The translations under genes and the position numbers were made by a program. The notes below the pieces were generated by a model. It worked only from the letters and a program-made list of their open reading frames with translations, made no database searches and was not told where the DNA came from. Source: Mytilus trossulus (taxonomy: Eukaryota > Mollusca > Bivalvia > Mytilida > Mytilidae). From it: DNA of 64,000 nt. The stretch spans positions 64,354,457 to 64,418,456 of the forward strand of contig NC_086374.1 in NCBI RefSeq assembly GCF_036588685.1, read 5' to 3'. This document shows, one piece after another, positions 34,501 through 49,500 of the stretch (within the stretch, counting starts at the first letter, position 1; every line of letters starts with the position of its first letter).

Positions 34501-37500
34501 TGAAACGAAACAACAGAATTTCATGAAACTTTATAGTTTCTGAGAACCTATTATGTAGATGTGCATACCCACATGAAATTTTTTTGAATTGACTTTTATA
34601 CGAGATGTGAGTCTTTGAACTTAGGAATCTAGTAAGATTTTGTTCATGGATGTTCTTTGAAAAGAAAATCTTTTATCGATCAAAATTTTCGGAAATGTTG
34701 AGTCATTGTCTTTCTGTATGTATACTCTAAATGGCATTGTGTTTCTTTATGCAGCTACTTTAACCAGTAGAGCTTTCGTGAAAAAGTACTTCTCAGGGGC
34801 GGATTTAGGCGGGGGCGTGGCGGGCGTGCGCCCCCCCCTAAAATTTGCAAAGCATGGGTTGACTTCAACATATTTGAGTATCAGAAGAGATCATTCGATC
34901 TTTTTTAACATTAAAAAAATATAAAACAGTCAGTTTATCAGATTCAACGTGATTACTAACCAAGTGACCTACGCTTTATTAAAGTTCTATAAATAATTTC
35001 AAAGGAAGGTGTCAAATGTGAGCCTCAGCTTCGTTTGATGACAAATATAATATGTTTTTACGTAGCAGTTAAAGTAAAAACAAATGTTGCATTGTATTTG
35101 CGGTTTTTATAATCAATTTGTTTGATAATCGAAGTTCCAAAACATCCCTTACCCACTTTCACAATTTCGTCATGACACGGTCAAGAAAACAGTCGGCAGG
35201 TGAGATTCTTTTATAATATCCGTAATGAAAGATAGAAATCTGTTTCTAGCAAAGGGTTAGTTTATTAATTGTATCTCTGTGTTTATATTTATTTCTCACT
35301 TGCAACCTAAATATTTAGCCGAATTCTGTACCGTATTACTGTATGCTGGGGATCCCAAGAAAATAAATATAACTGCGTAAATGCATCTCATTCTGATTTT
35401 AGTTGTTTGTGGCGAACACAGTTAAGTCTGGCACGACCTTCGAAAATCAAAAAAGTAAAAAATAGATAGTATGAAAGGACAATTAAAAATCGCTGGTAAA
35501 AGTAGAAGTTTTCATTTGAAAAATATATTGGTCAGGTGAGCAATTGTGATCTGTCTCGTCTCACTTTGCGTCCGTCTGTCCGCCCGTCTCTCTGTAGATT
35601 GTTGTCAGGTGTGGATTAAGGCGGCTTTAGCTTCAAACTTTAATTCCTTGCTAATTTTAACACACAATATTTCGAGATATCTACATTTCACCTCTTTAGA
35701 AGAATATTTCAATAATTTTACCTAAAAAAACCTCCAAAATTTTTTCGACTCGCACCGCTCGGCAAAAAATTAAAAATTTGCGCCCCCCCTAACTGGAAAT
35801 CCTGGATCCGCCCCTGCTTCTGACAATGGCAAAAAAAAAGGGGGGAAAACTGGGATGAAAGAAAAGGTAGACAAATGTGGAAGTTGGAGAGTGTGAACTG
35901 ATTCTGAAATAAAAAAAACCCTAAATCATTTAACAAATTGAAGGGCATGGAAAATAAAAAAAATAAACTATGATTCTATGTTGATTAAGGTCACATTAGG
36001 TCAACTTCAGCAATAAACTATGAAAGTTGATCAGATATTTTTCACTGAAATAAATCTTGCTCAGACCACTTAGTTAAAGTATATTTATACATTCATTGGT
36101 TCAATAGATTTTTCAACATTATGATTTCAAGTGACTTGTTTCACATGACTTATAAAATTCAACCACATGCATCTTTTCTATTTTTAAGAATATTTAAGGG
36201 CATGATTTTGAAAATAAAGTATTACTTATTTTTCTTTACATCATATAAAGAGAATTACATGATTAAATGATTTACAACAAAATAAATGTTATTCTGTTTT
36301 TTAACTAACTATTAATGAATTGGTGAATTATAATACTGTACTTTTACACTTGTATTTAATTTAGTAAATTAAATCTTGTATATAAACTTCAACTGTTTAT
36401 CCATTAAAGTCTTCTCTGATCACAATTTCTTAGCTTAAGAAAGATCTTCTTATCTTCATAATGGACTTTTATTTTGAGAACCTACTCCTGCATGATATAA
36501 TCATCTCTGCTCATGGTACTGTTTGAGAATTATGAGAATGCAACCTATTAATAAAGCAATTCAAACATTATAAGTTAACTTCTGATCATTTTGGAGCATT
36601 TATACCATTTGACACGACAGTAAACTTATAAAAATGTTCAATTGTCACGTTAAAGAACAATAAATAGAAATGTAGCCCTAACTGGCAATGTAACAACTCT
36701 ACAATTATGTCCAATTATTATTGATCAGTCATTAAAACTTGATTTAACATGTTTTCAATGATTTGATGAAGAATAATGGCTAGATGTGGTTGTTACACTT
36801 TTTAAGTAGACATGTTATACTGATTGAATATCGTTGCTCAGGCCTGTTCCCTGGATTCGGATTCGTACAAAAGGAAGTGTAATTTATGTTTAACATTGTA
36901 ATTTATTCTTCACTCATATAAAAATATATATTATAAATTGACTTGTCTTCTTTCAACAGAATGCTAAATTTTTGTGACCATTTTCATTATTGCAAATTAA
37001 ATATAAGTTTTGGCCTAACTGCAATCATGTCTTTGCTTATTAGATAAACCATATAGATGGTGTTACATGTAACCTTATTAGATAAACCATATAGATGGTG
37101 TTACATGTAACCTTATTAGATAAACCATATAGATGGTGTTACATGTAACCTTATTAGATAAACCATATAGATGGTGTTACATGTAACCTTATTAGATAAA
37201 CCATATAGATGGTGTTACATGTAACCTTATTAGATAAACCATATAGATGGTGTTACATGTAACCTTATTAGATAAACCATATAGATGGTGTTACATGTAA
37301 CCTTATTAGATAAACCATATAGATGGTGTTACATGTAACCTTATTAGATAAACCATATAGATGGTGTTACATGTAACCATGTCAAACAGTTGCTTAAAAA
37401 TGTTTCATTTTGCCATTTAAAGATTGGAGCAGTTAGTTGTCCAAAACAAAACAAAATAATGAAAAATAAACATTACTTAAAGGGAAAATTCACGATTTTT

Positions 37501-40500
37501 TACTTATGGTTTAAATATGTTCATTATGACATAATATATATATTCACAAAGTTTTATCGCTATATGTGCAGTAATAAAGGAGAAATTCAATATTTAACGA
37601 AAAAATATTAACTACTTCCTGTAGGTCGTGACGTTTCCTCCTGGTTTTTGCATGCCGGGATTTAAAATACAATCATTAAAAGTCTTGGTTTTTAATCATA
37701 TTTTAACGTAATCGTAAGCGCGCCGATGACTTATGCTTTATCTAAATAACCATCCGATAATAAGAAGATAAAACGCACAGACGTTCAATTGTACAAATTC
37801 ATGAGATAAATTTTCTATGTTAAACGTATATATTCGAATTATTTTTGTAGACAACACAAAAAGTTATAAATTTATTTTTAATTAATATATTTTCGGACTG
37901 ATAAGGTGAACAAAGTAAAGTACAATAATCTTTAAAGACAATATGTTGGTGTACTCTTATTGACCTTTTACTATCTCTGCTATGACTTGGTTGATACGAT
38001 GTGTGTATTCACGGTTCTGTGGCAATACTCGTAGATGGCTTGTTGAAAGGTAAATTGTTATTTGCACTTCGGTATTTAACCACGCCTCTCGGGCACACCT
38101 TGCCATGTTCGGATCAGTGAATTATAAGACAAAGGTAGCATTCAATACACATATTTAAAATATATATTCAAGTTGTTGACAAATAAAAATTGATCACCGT
38201 GGAATTATTTAATTATGTTTTGTGCTATTATTTATTTGAATTCAAATAAGTTAATTTACTAAGAAATACATAATTTTCGGTTAAAGACGGGAAACTTAAA
38301 TCTTATGTCCGATTGAAATGATTTACACCTTGTGTCCTTGATTGATGTCTAATAAAAAGGAGAACTTAGAAATTATAAATAGCTTTACCAAAGTATTTTT
38401 ATTTGTCTTTATTAGGCAAATAAATGAATGAGAACACTTAGATTTAGACTTTTTAAAAGCCACGTATAAATTAATAACTGGAACTCACTGAAGATAACTC
38501 TACCAAAGCGGAATATAATATGAACGAATAAAGAAAAAATATTTTTCTACTTGAGAAGTTTTAAAAAATTGACAGCAAATTTAAGGTCTTCTTGGAATGG
38601 AATCGAAAAATTACGAATGGATATTCTTTATCAAGTGTGAAAAACGTCAACCAAATTTAATCATAATCGGGGACGTCCTTATTAAAATAGTCTTCGTCTC
38701 ACAACCTATAATACTTAATAACTATTTGACCAAAGATGTTTAAAAACAAAAGACAACAAATTTAATGTCATCTTTCCCTATTTTTGAATGTAATTATAAG
38801 TCTGTTCAACTGGCAAGAATACCCATAAAGCGGACAAATATCTGACAAGCAGTTTATTCTTTAAATTTGCTGTCATTGAATATCAAGAAAGAAAATAAAT
38901 TCCGAAAATGATTTGAAACTTTAATACTCAATAGCTTTCCTAGAAAATATTCACATCCCTCGGGGATTATTAGTGTACGTCCAGTTGCATATGTCGGAAC
39001 AATTGTGGTGAGGACGAATTTCTTTCTTTTTTCGAGAACAATCTAATTGATGTATTAATCTGTGATTTTACTATGTTCATAACTTCGATGAACCAAAGCA
39101 AGTTATAGATCGACCTGTATTTTAATAAATCAAATTGGTCCTCTTCTTCTTCTTCTTTTGGTATACAATAGTCTATCGAATTGGATGATTACTTACTGTT
39201 GGATTTAAAATAGACTAGTCTAATTACAACACTTTTACCCCAATTTGCACAAAATGTATGTTTCTTTCTTATGTTCAATGTATACATGTATATATTTTAA
39301 ATTGCGCTGTAGTTCCGTAACTTTCTATCCGGGCGTATAAACGAATCGTCGACAAGTACGCACATTTTTTTAATCAACATTTCTGGAATGATCCAACTAT
39401 GTCCTTTACTATTGACAACGAGTAAATATTACATTTTCCCAGAGACATATAATACAATTATATGTCTCTGATTTTCCCAAATTAACCCTTGGAAAAAATA
39501 CGTATATTTGTATATATATCTTCAATTTTTTTTGTTTTTTTTTTTGTATCATTTTTTTTTTATAAATAATATTCTTTACACCAGAAATTTTATTTATAAA
39601 CAAGTGTATGAGTTAAGTAATGACTAGTATATTATATCACTTTCGGACACGCAAGACAGAGATGTATATTATACATGCACCTGATAGTTCAAAATGGAAA
39701 GTTATAAGTTATCGGCCGTGTACACTGATCAATACCTACAGAAGTGAAACGATGCATGAACTTGCAAGCCCGACAGGAAATCGCTTGAATACCTGGACGT
39801 GTCACCTTACAACCCTCACAATACCTTTGGGAGTAATACCTTAAGCCATGCGGGTGATTAGTGGAGCGAAGATCCTAATTTATTTGAATAAAGTATATTA
39901 CTTTAAAGAATTATGAACGAATTAGATTTTCGAAAACAATTTTCACGGAACACTTATTTATGATTTGAACTTTAACTTTTTAACTAATTCCAATATTAAC
40001 TGTTTAAAAATAACAGACTATATGGTTATTAAAAAATAAGAACATTTTCCGTATCAAGTTAGTTGGTCAGATAAAACAACCGTACGATTGACAAGATATC
40101 GACACGTAATTAAGACTACATCGGTTCCTGTAGTTTTGTTTCTTTGTGGTTTATAGACATATCTTGATTTTTATTTGGACAAGATAACAAAATGGCGGAA
40201 GGCAGAGAACTGATACTCAAAATTTAAAATCGATGGTGATCTCTTATCTAGCGGAATAAAACTTTAATATTTATAAATTTGAGCATTTTTATACAGAATG
40301 GACATAATATCAATTTTTGATTTTTTTGCGAAGTTTCCCTTTAATATCAAAATTTGTTTTGTTTTACAATTTGTATTGTATTTTACATACATATATGGAC
40401 ATACATAATATATTACTACATGATACTTTTAAAAAGAGATTGGAAATTAATTTTATATCTTTTTGGAAAGATTAGAACTTGTTCTAAATCTTTACTTAGG

Positions 40501-43500
40501 CACCACCCTCCCTAATTTAATTAGTTTACGTTGAAAAATAAAATTGAAAATGCCCTGTGTTGAAAAATACATTAAAATTTGATCAAAAGGCACTCTAAAA
40601 CTTTTAATTTTCAATGCCATATAACCTCTGTTTCAACTTACAAAATGCCCCAAATCAACATTTTTAGATTATTTTTGTTGGCACTTTAAAGCTTTTAGCT
40701 GTTGGTCTAAATTTATGTCTTACAAGGATATTTGGTAACATTTACTAGAAGAATTTTTGCATTTTTTTGTTTTTTTGAAACATGTTCAGAAGTTGCAACA
40801 TAATTTTGATTAGATATAAACTGCAGTTTAAATAAAATTGTGCAAATTTAGAGACCCATATTATTTAATTTGAGCACCTTTATCCTCATACTGGAAAAGC
40901 AAGTTTCCTTCTAAAGACCTGCTGTAAATGCAATTTTCAGCAATTATAGTGTTTTATAAATGTTCATTTTTCCCCACCATACCTTTATATGAAATAATTC
41001 AAACTACTGTTCTAATCTTTCCATGAGTGATATCCATCACTTTGATTAAGGACAAATTGCAGTCCAAATTTAAAATTAATTGTTTATGAAAGAAAAGGGA
41101 AGATATTTAAAGCTATTTTACACCTTTTTTTTTAACGAAAAATTGTAACCAGATTTAAAAATGAAATGTTTATGAAATACATTACAAAACCTATTAAAAC
41201 AAAATTTGTTGATTGTTGTTTTGATTTGTGTTACAATATTATTCTGTTTAGCCTCCTTAATTTCTTTTCTGATGGTTGAACTATGACCGTTTTCAATTCA
41301 ACTACAATCTTTAATAGAATTGTGATATTGTATTTGTAATTTTTGTGTGCAAATGAATGAAAATCTTATCCATTTATCTAGATCATTGGATCAAATTGTC
41401 AAGAAAGAGAATCTGTTGTATGACAAATTGGTAAAATGGGATTTAAATTTGTTTTTACAACAAACTATTTATACTAAAGTTTATTTGCTGAACTGGAAAA
41501 ATGGGCATACTGTACTATGTTGTCAAATGCAATCATATTATAGATGTCATGGTACTTCCTTTGTATATAAATTTCAAGTTTGAATTGGTTTAGCTTTTGC
41601 TCTTTGGAGATTTAATTTCGATACAAAAGTACAAATGAAAATTGTTTTAAATATGTTGAGACTATAACAAAAAAGTAATATGTACTATCCATGTTGTAAA
41701 TAGTGTGTGAAAAAATCCCATAAAAGATTTCATGATAGCATTTTTGGCTCTTTACAGAATTTTAAAGTGATTTCTAAATACTATTTGCTCATATGTCAGT
41801 CATCATTTGGGTCAATCATTGCAGGCTGATCGTCTATTGTTGTCAAATTGAAAACAAATATCTACTCTTCTGAAATCACAGGATCTTTTTCACCTAAAAA
41901 TTTAAAACTTCCACAAAATCATACTCATGCATATTTTATTTTCTCATCTTAAAGATTTTTAGCTTTGAATATCTCTATGCTACAGTACAAATTTGTATCA
42001 CCAAACCTCTTATTTGAATTTAGTCAAACTTTTATATGTATTGTAATGCCAATGATTGTATACTTTTTTTTTTTACTCCTAAATTACTTTTTTTGGCCAT
42101 TGCTTTATGTGAAGGCAGGGGATATCATTTTGTAAGCTTTGCTAGCTGAGTACCTCAACACTACTGTACTGTACTTCAATGTTGTGACCATCAATAAGCT
42201 GGTTTGCTGAATAGTTAATTTTCTAATCAAATTTAGAACAGACATAGTTTTATCAAATCTGTTTCAATGTTATGTGCTGACAACAGTTGCTGTATTACAT
42301 TTTAAGTTCTATATGTAATGTTATTTTCATCCTCTTTTCCAGATATTTGTATCTTGCTTCCAATATAGAAGAACCATGCTTCTGTGTGAATAAAAGTTTA
42401 GAGTATTGGACTCTGGTAGAAGACTCTTACTGCAGGTAAAACTGGAAGACATTAAAATATTTCTGACTTTTCTTGCGGAGACATTTCCCTTATATACAGC
42501 ATCATCTCATCATTTTACAATGTCATATTCTGTATTTAAATGTGATAGACATTTCATTACAATTGGTAACAGTTACAGAATACATGCATCATGTGCATGT
42601 GGCCACTTTTTTATAATCTATAATTAGAATATGACCTTAGGATGCCTTGATGGCAATGGTATTGACTTATGGTACAACCTTATGAAACATGAATGAAAAT
42701 CCTATATATTTTAATGGTCTAATAACATGTAACTGTTTCATCAAAGCATTGTTTTTCTTTACAAAATGTTGCCTCTGTTGTGGCAGAGTTGCCTATTTTG
42801 TTCATCTACTTTATATCACTAGACAGTAAACTCTGAGGTTGGGAATTCCAAACGTGCATATGGCAGGTTGTGTTCCACTCCACTTGGATTGTCAGTTTCC
42901 CAAATGAAGATAAGATTCTTTCTTTGCACTAAGGCTTCCTTTACCAAAAAAACAAACCCCAACGTACAGTTTAGTTCTCAATTCACCTTCATTGTCTATT
43001 TCTGAAGGCAAACAAAGGTATGAAGCAGATTAGTACCTTCATCCAATCTTCATGCCCAGTGAAACAAAGAATTTTGATGTTCTCATTCCAGCTGAGTTAT
43101 AGAACTTTGTTCAGGAAATGATGTTTGTTTTTTCTTCCATAATTTAGTACAAGACAAAAAAAATGTTGGGAATTATTTGAATGTTATTTAAATGTTAATG
43201 ATGTTCCCATTATTTACATATTTCCCTTCACTTTATAGGATTCTCACTTTTACTTCTTCTGATCGTGTGTTACATGTATATAACCAAAAATCTAATTTCA
43301 CTTTTTCAGATTATATGCAATAACTTATTTGCTTTCAACCTTAATTGATATGAAATATTAACATGATGAAAGAATTGATGAAAAATTAAGTACCCTTTAC
43401 AATTAATTTTATAAAGGTATTCATCATGTTCATAATTTTATGTCTATTTCATTTACTAGCTCACTAATGTAAGAAAACATGGAAACTCCCAGTCTTGGGG

Positions 43501-46500
43501 CAGAAGTCGTTCTTGAAATTGAAGTAGATAAATCCTATATCATTTGATTCCTTATTCATTTTACCTTTAAAATCTATTTTTTTCCCCACATATTAATAGG
43601 ACTATGTATATACGTATTACTCGTTGATATTTGACAAGAATTTCTAGTCTGCATTAGACCAAAGAGGTTACCTAACATAGAAGACCTTTACAAAAGTGAT
43701 TGTTTTTATACTCAGTACAGATGTGATTTTTTGGTTTTGGTCAGTTTCAGACATAAATCTGTTCTTTTTAAAGATACAAATGCTAACAATCTGCCTTATG
43801 TAGATGGCCAGCAATCAAATCTGAATTGAAATCTTCTGTTATCAATTTTTCTTTATTTTGCCTCAAAATATTTTGTCTTTCTTACAGAGCCTCATGCAGT
43901 TACTGATAAACCCAATTGACACTGATCTTTTAAATATTCATGCATTTTTCATCTAAATTATCATCCAGATTTCTTTATCTGACGTAAATGACATAAATGC
44001 ACTTCTCAGTGACAGCTTAAATGCTATTCAACTTGAAAAATTGCACAACAATCAAAGTGCGAAATTCCTTTTAGTGAAATCATACGACAATAGGTAATTC
44101 TATTTAAATTTTCTAAAGATGGCAAAGAAGGTAAAAAAAAGAATCGTTTATATTTTGATTAATACACCTTCTCATTTATAGGATTTATGTACCAGTATCC
44201 ACAGTTTAAAATTAATAAAATATTTCAGAGCAAAAATGTCTAGATTTATTTGTTGCATAATTGTTAAAGTTGCTGTAGGGGTTCATATGACATTTAGAAA
44301 TGATTCAGATATAGTGCTGACTCTGCAAATATTTCTCTTACTCCAATGAAAATAGTCTCAAACTGAACATGGCAAAATGAGGAATTAAATCTTGTTGAAT
44401 TTAATAATCCAGACGTTTTCAGTAGAAAATGATTGTATTGCTTATTGAATGGAAGACCTGTGTTGGCATAAGACATTTTATTTAGTTTGGATGGTTTTGT
44501 GGTATGGATAGGTTTCTTTTATGGCATTGATTTTCCTGAGGTTAATTAATGACTTAAACTGAGATTAAGTTAGAATATCAACCCTGAATGTTATAAATTT
44601 AGATTAAATTCATGTTTTATGGTGCAAAACTAAGGTTTATCAGTACACTTTGTGATTTTTGCCCTGATCAAAAAGAGATTAAGGGAGAGAAAAATGGGAG
44701 ATAAAAGGAAGATTTTCAGAATACAATGATATAGATTATATGAAGCATACACTTCTGCAGTACTAATAGTTATCATGATCAGACATGTTCAAGTCAATTT
44801 TACATTTGCTTCAATTAAATTTGTTTGTAGATTTCATTGTATTTTATTTATCTCTTAGTGAGAGTAATATTGTTTGGTTTTATTTAACAAAATTATGAAC
44901 ATTTTTGAAGAAAGGCTGCTTTTACTTTAATGATAGTAGAATTATATCAAGATTAGTTCACAAAAAAACATTCAGTGAAATGCTTAAAATGTTGCCTGAA
45001 AGTTTATTCAACAGTTAGAGCATATTCCATTTAGAAAGGTGCATACGGAAGGCAAATTTCAATATATTCATAATTTGTATTAAGTGTTTGTCGTCACTTG
45101 TTTGTCTTCACATTCAATTGTATGAAAAAAATGTTATTATAGTCTACTTTTCATGTATAAGCAAGTTGCTAAGTTTTGCATTTCTAAACTTGAAATTACC
45201 CTTTTAAGTCTATTACAAAGCAGGGTATACATTCTTAGCGTATTATCATGTAAGTATTGTTAGTGTCTTAAACAGATATTTGACGCTGTTTGTTTCACAT
45301 CCATGAATTATCAATTAATACTTAATGATTTTTATGTACCAGTCATGATTTCTTGGGTGTAAAATTTCATACTGATCTATCTTGTTAACATTTGAGTTAC
45401 ACTAAAGGATTGTAATTCTTATAGAAATAAGAGATGAGTTTTCTAGGAAAGATTCCTATTTGTGTTGTTTGCTCCATTAAGTCTCTCATTTAAAAATAAT
45501 TGTTCATTTGAGAATATAGCACTTGAGATTTTTACAACAAACATTAACAAGTTACAAACTCATTTAGATTTTATGATACTATGCAAAATTGAATGGATGC
45601 TTATGTTTTATTATAATGACTAGTGTAAATCATTAGCAAATTAGAACTGTACTAATTATACATGTATAATGGTTGTAAAATTGTAAGACCTTTTGTGAAT
45701 AAAAGGTACAAACCAGTTATGTCAAAATGACTACACAAATGTTGAAACCCAAATGGACAATTATAACATATAGAATTGGACACAAATCAAAAGCAAGGAG
45801 ACAACTGAAGTGAAAAACAAATCAACAAATATTAAAAAAAGAGACCTTTATAACTAAAGCTTCTGGAAATTCCATGTTCTATAAAAAGAGGTGTTTAGAA
45901 TTGTAAGTGTATCCTGCTTTTCATGTTGCTGTTTTACCCAGAAGTCAAAGCTGGTAATAGTTTTAATTCTGCAATGATCAAAATTAGTACAAGAAGAATT
46001 TAAAACATTAAGGGAATTTATGGTGATTTTTTTGGTCCTTTTTCTCAGTTCCTATAAGCAATTTATAAAATTTAGGTGTGTTGAATGATTTTAAAGTGTA
46101 AATGTTGGTCTTACAGAGTTTATCTTACATTGACCTCATTTACATGGATCATTAATAATGTTTAGTTTACTTGATACTTGGAAGTAAAAACCTCCAAAAT
46201 TATTAATACAAATGGTGAGAAACCAACAAACTTTAACTTGACATTCTGCAGACGTTGGTTAGGAACTTCTATTGTAAGGTCATTCTATTATGTTGTTGTT
46301 ACTCTTATATCTCAATTTGGTGACTGCAATGCAATTACACAGCTTATAACTTTTGGTTTCCTTCACAATATTTTGGTGTCTTGAACAGGATTAGTTCAGA
46401 AGGCATGATGGCAATTCAGTTTGTGCACTCTTTTTACACTCTATTATTCTGGAAGAATAAAAACACTGTTAGATTTGATTATGATCAATTCAAGGTAAAA

Positions 46501-49500
46501 ATATAAAATATAAACAAGAATATGAAAATTGATGTATACCTTATTACAAATTATCTTATAAAATAAGGATGGTGGTAGTTATCTGTTAAACTATTGTGAT
46601 TCAATGGATTTTTTTCAGTTGGAATAGTAGTACAGATGATGAAAACAGTGGTCAGATCTTCCTACCATTTGGTCACTCTGAGGACTATTGGTCAGTTTAC
46701 CTAACTAATGGACCTTACATAGATAGTGTGACATTGAAGTTTGAACAGAAATGGATAGTGGTCAAAACTGATGTTGTACTAGAAGTTTCAATAGCTATAT
46801 CAAAGCTGATGACCATTTCAGATGGTATGTTTTGTACATATGAAATAGTTGTTTAGGTAACAGTGAGTATACTATTTTTTTGGTTGTTTCATAGTAATGC
46901 CAACTTTAGCATATTTTGAAAGAAGTGTGATTTACATGATTAAACCTCACAAATATTCTGGTGTACTCGAGACAAATTAGTAAACATCTATGCAGAAAAC
47001 ACTAGTATCACTGATCTTTTTATCCTGGCATATTTAATGAAATGGAAAGTGGTGCATAACTGAAAATATAATGCATTCATTAATTAGTCTTGTGTTTTTG
47101 TAAATTCTAATTTTTTTTTATCAAACAATTTTTATAGGACTGCAAAATAATGTTTGCATTGTATAATGCTATCATATTGTCGTTATTGTCATCTGCCTCG
47201 TTGTCCCAAGACACATTTATTTTCCAGACAATAACTTTAGTTGTAGTAAATGGATCTCTATAAATTTTTACCAGAGGGAAAGTAATTCAAAAACATTAAA
47301 CATACAATGTTGGATTTGTTTGGAATTACCTCCCTTACAATCATTGTAAATTATGTATAAATAAATGTCAGGTTTTGGACTAATTGCAAAATAAAAGGGG
47401 GTGGACATAGTTTTCATTTTTTCCCCTCCAAATTTCTCAAATTCCAAATTTTTGAAAAGTTTGAAAAGGAAATCTTTAAAAACTTTGATCACAATCCAAA
47501 TTCAAGCTGTATCAAGCTTGAATGATTTGTCCATATTTGCCCCAATTGTTCTGGGTTCGACTTCTGCAGTTGTATAAAGCTCTGCATTGCGGAGCACCTG
47601 GTTTTGTATGTTGAACTTCTAACTACAAATCTTAGAATACTAGTAACATTAGGATAGGTCACATGTGTCAAAGTTGATTATTTGAAGAATTTGGCTCTTC
47701 TTTTTATATCCCTTTTGGTCATCTTGCTCTTTAAGTTTTTACTTGTATATTTTTAAATACATTCCTGGAGTCGATTTTCACAAAAAAACTTGTCTTAAGT
47801 CATGAACAAATCAGTATACTTACAATCAATCTTAGTCGTATTTTATTTTGTGAAATAGACTCCTGGTCTTTAAATGTTATGAAGTTAAATCCAGAAAAGC
47901 ACAATGCACAACATTTATATTAAAGAGTTATTTATATTGGCAACATTTTTTAAAACTGTAATGTAAACTAGGGGACTAGAATCTGTCCCTTTCTCCATCA
48001 CATCAATCTAAGAGTATACTTACAGTTGTTAGTTTTATTGAAAGTCTTGGGAAGGAAAAAGATTTTGTTACTTTTTTAAAGCAAGACATATGATTATTAA
48101 TTATTTATGTGTGTGTTTCGACTAGTTTTGGTCAATATTAGTTGAGCTTTGGACAGAACGGGAGAATGAATCATTCGACCAATAATCCTATTAGATTTGG
48201 ACACAATTCATCAGGCTTTGTCAGATTGGATGAAAACTTGATGAAGAGGGGAAATTACAGAGGTATTGAATTAGTCTCGAGTGCTTGGATGGTTGAGAAT
48301 TCTTTTATGTTATTATGTGCTTACAAGTTTTTGTATCTTATAGGAAGATGATATTGTAGAATTCCTATTCATTTTTGTTCAATCTTGATGAATTGACTGG
48401 GATGATAAACACTTAATAATCACCATTATACTGGTTTTAATTCTGGGATTGAGGGTGTCCCAGTGGGGACAATACTGTAAACCAACTAATTTTCGCGGAT
48501 CCTATATTTCGCGTTATGTCCTTTCATACCAATTTTGCGGCGATTAAATTTCGCGATTTTCAAATTTACTTGATGTAATCCAATGAGGTAGTATCCAAGT
48601 TTAACAAGTTTGCGACGATTTATATTCGCGTTGTTTTTCTACTCGCGAATTTCGCGAAAATAAATTGCTCGCGAAAATTTGTTGGTTTACAGTAGTCATC
48701 ATGGTGGTTTTGGCAATATAGACTATTTCTTTTGTTTTGAATGATTGCTAAGCCAGGCTACAAGTTTGAAAGATAGATGATTTATATTTTTTTTAAGGTA
48801 AAAAAAGTATATGCTGAAACATAACCATTGTATTTTGTAATTTTTACAATAAAAGTATGTACCGATACACTTAAAATTATTTATGTTTTTGAGGCAAATG
48901 TTTGAAATTTGGATTAATATTAGGAAGCACTGAAATCATGTGAATTTAGATAAATTGCTTCAATAACAATTAACATTTTAATAGAGGAAAGAAATAACCC
49001 ATGACTTTTGAAAAGATACACCAACATGAAAATTATTTGTTTTACTAAATTTAACATGTTTTTACGTAGATTTTCCAGTTCAGGGACTCTAGCTTTAAAA
49101 TTACTGCTTCCCTTACAGCAAGTATTAGTTTTTTTCTACCAAAAGGCAATGTTATTCGTTACACTTGGTAAGGCTGAATATATTTTTACTGTTTATCTTA
49201 TTAATTTACATAAAGACATTGTCTCTACCTCATTATCTATACACTCCTGGTCATATTAGATACTTAATACATACACACTCTGGTGTCACCAAAGTGATGA
49301 TGAAATTTGCTTCTTTTAAGACAGTATATTTGTAACAATGATGTATACAATGGTACAAAATAGTGAAAAGTTTTAACTGTAATTGATTTTGATTCAGAAA
49401 TCAGAGACGAAGTGGGACCAGTGAACATCATTATTCAGGAAGACTCCAGGTTGTCTTACAGAAACTATTTGACCAATCAGATGACGGCTGAAACCTGCAG

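Noticed and set aside
37036..37377. CRISPR-like array
   Set aside because: Units are contiguous and identical with no spacers, and the setting is a eukaryotic intron.
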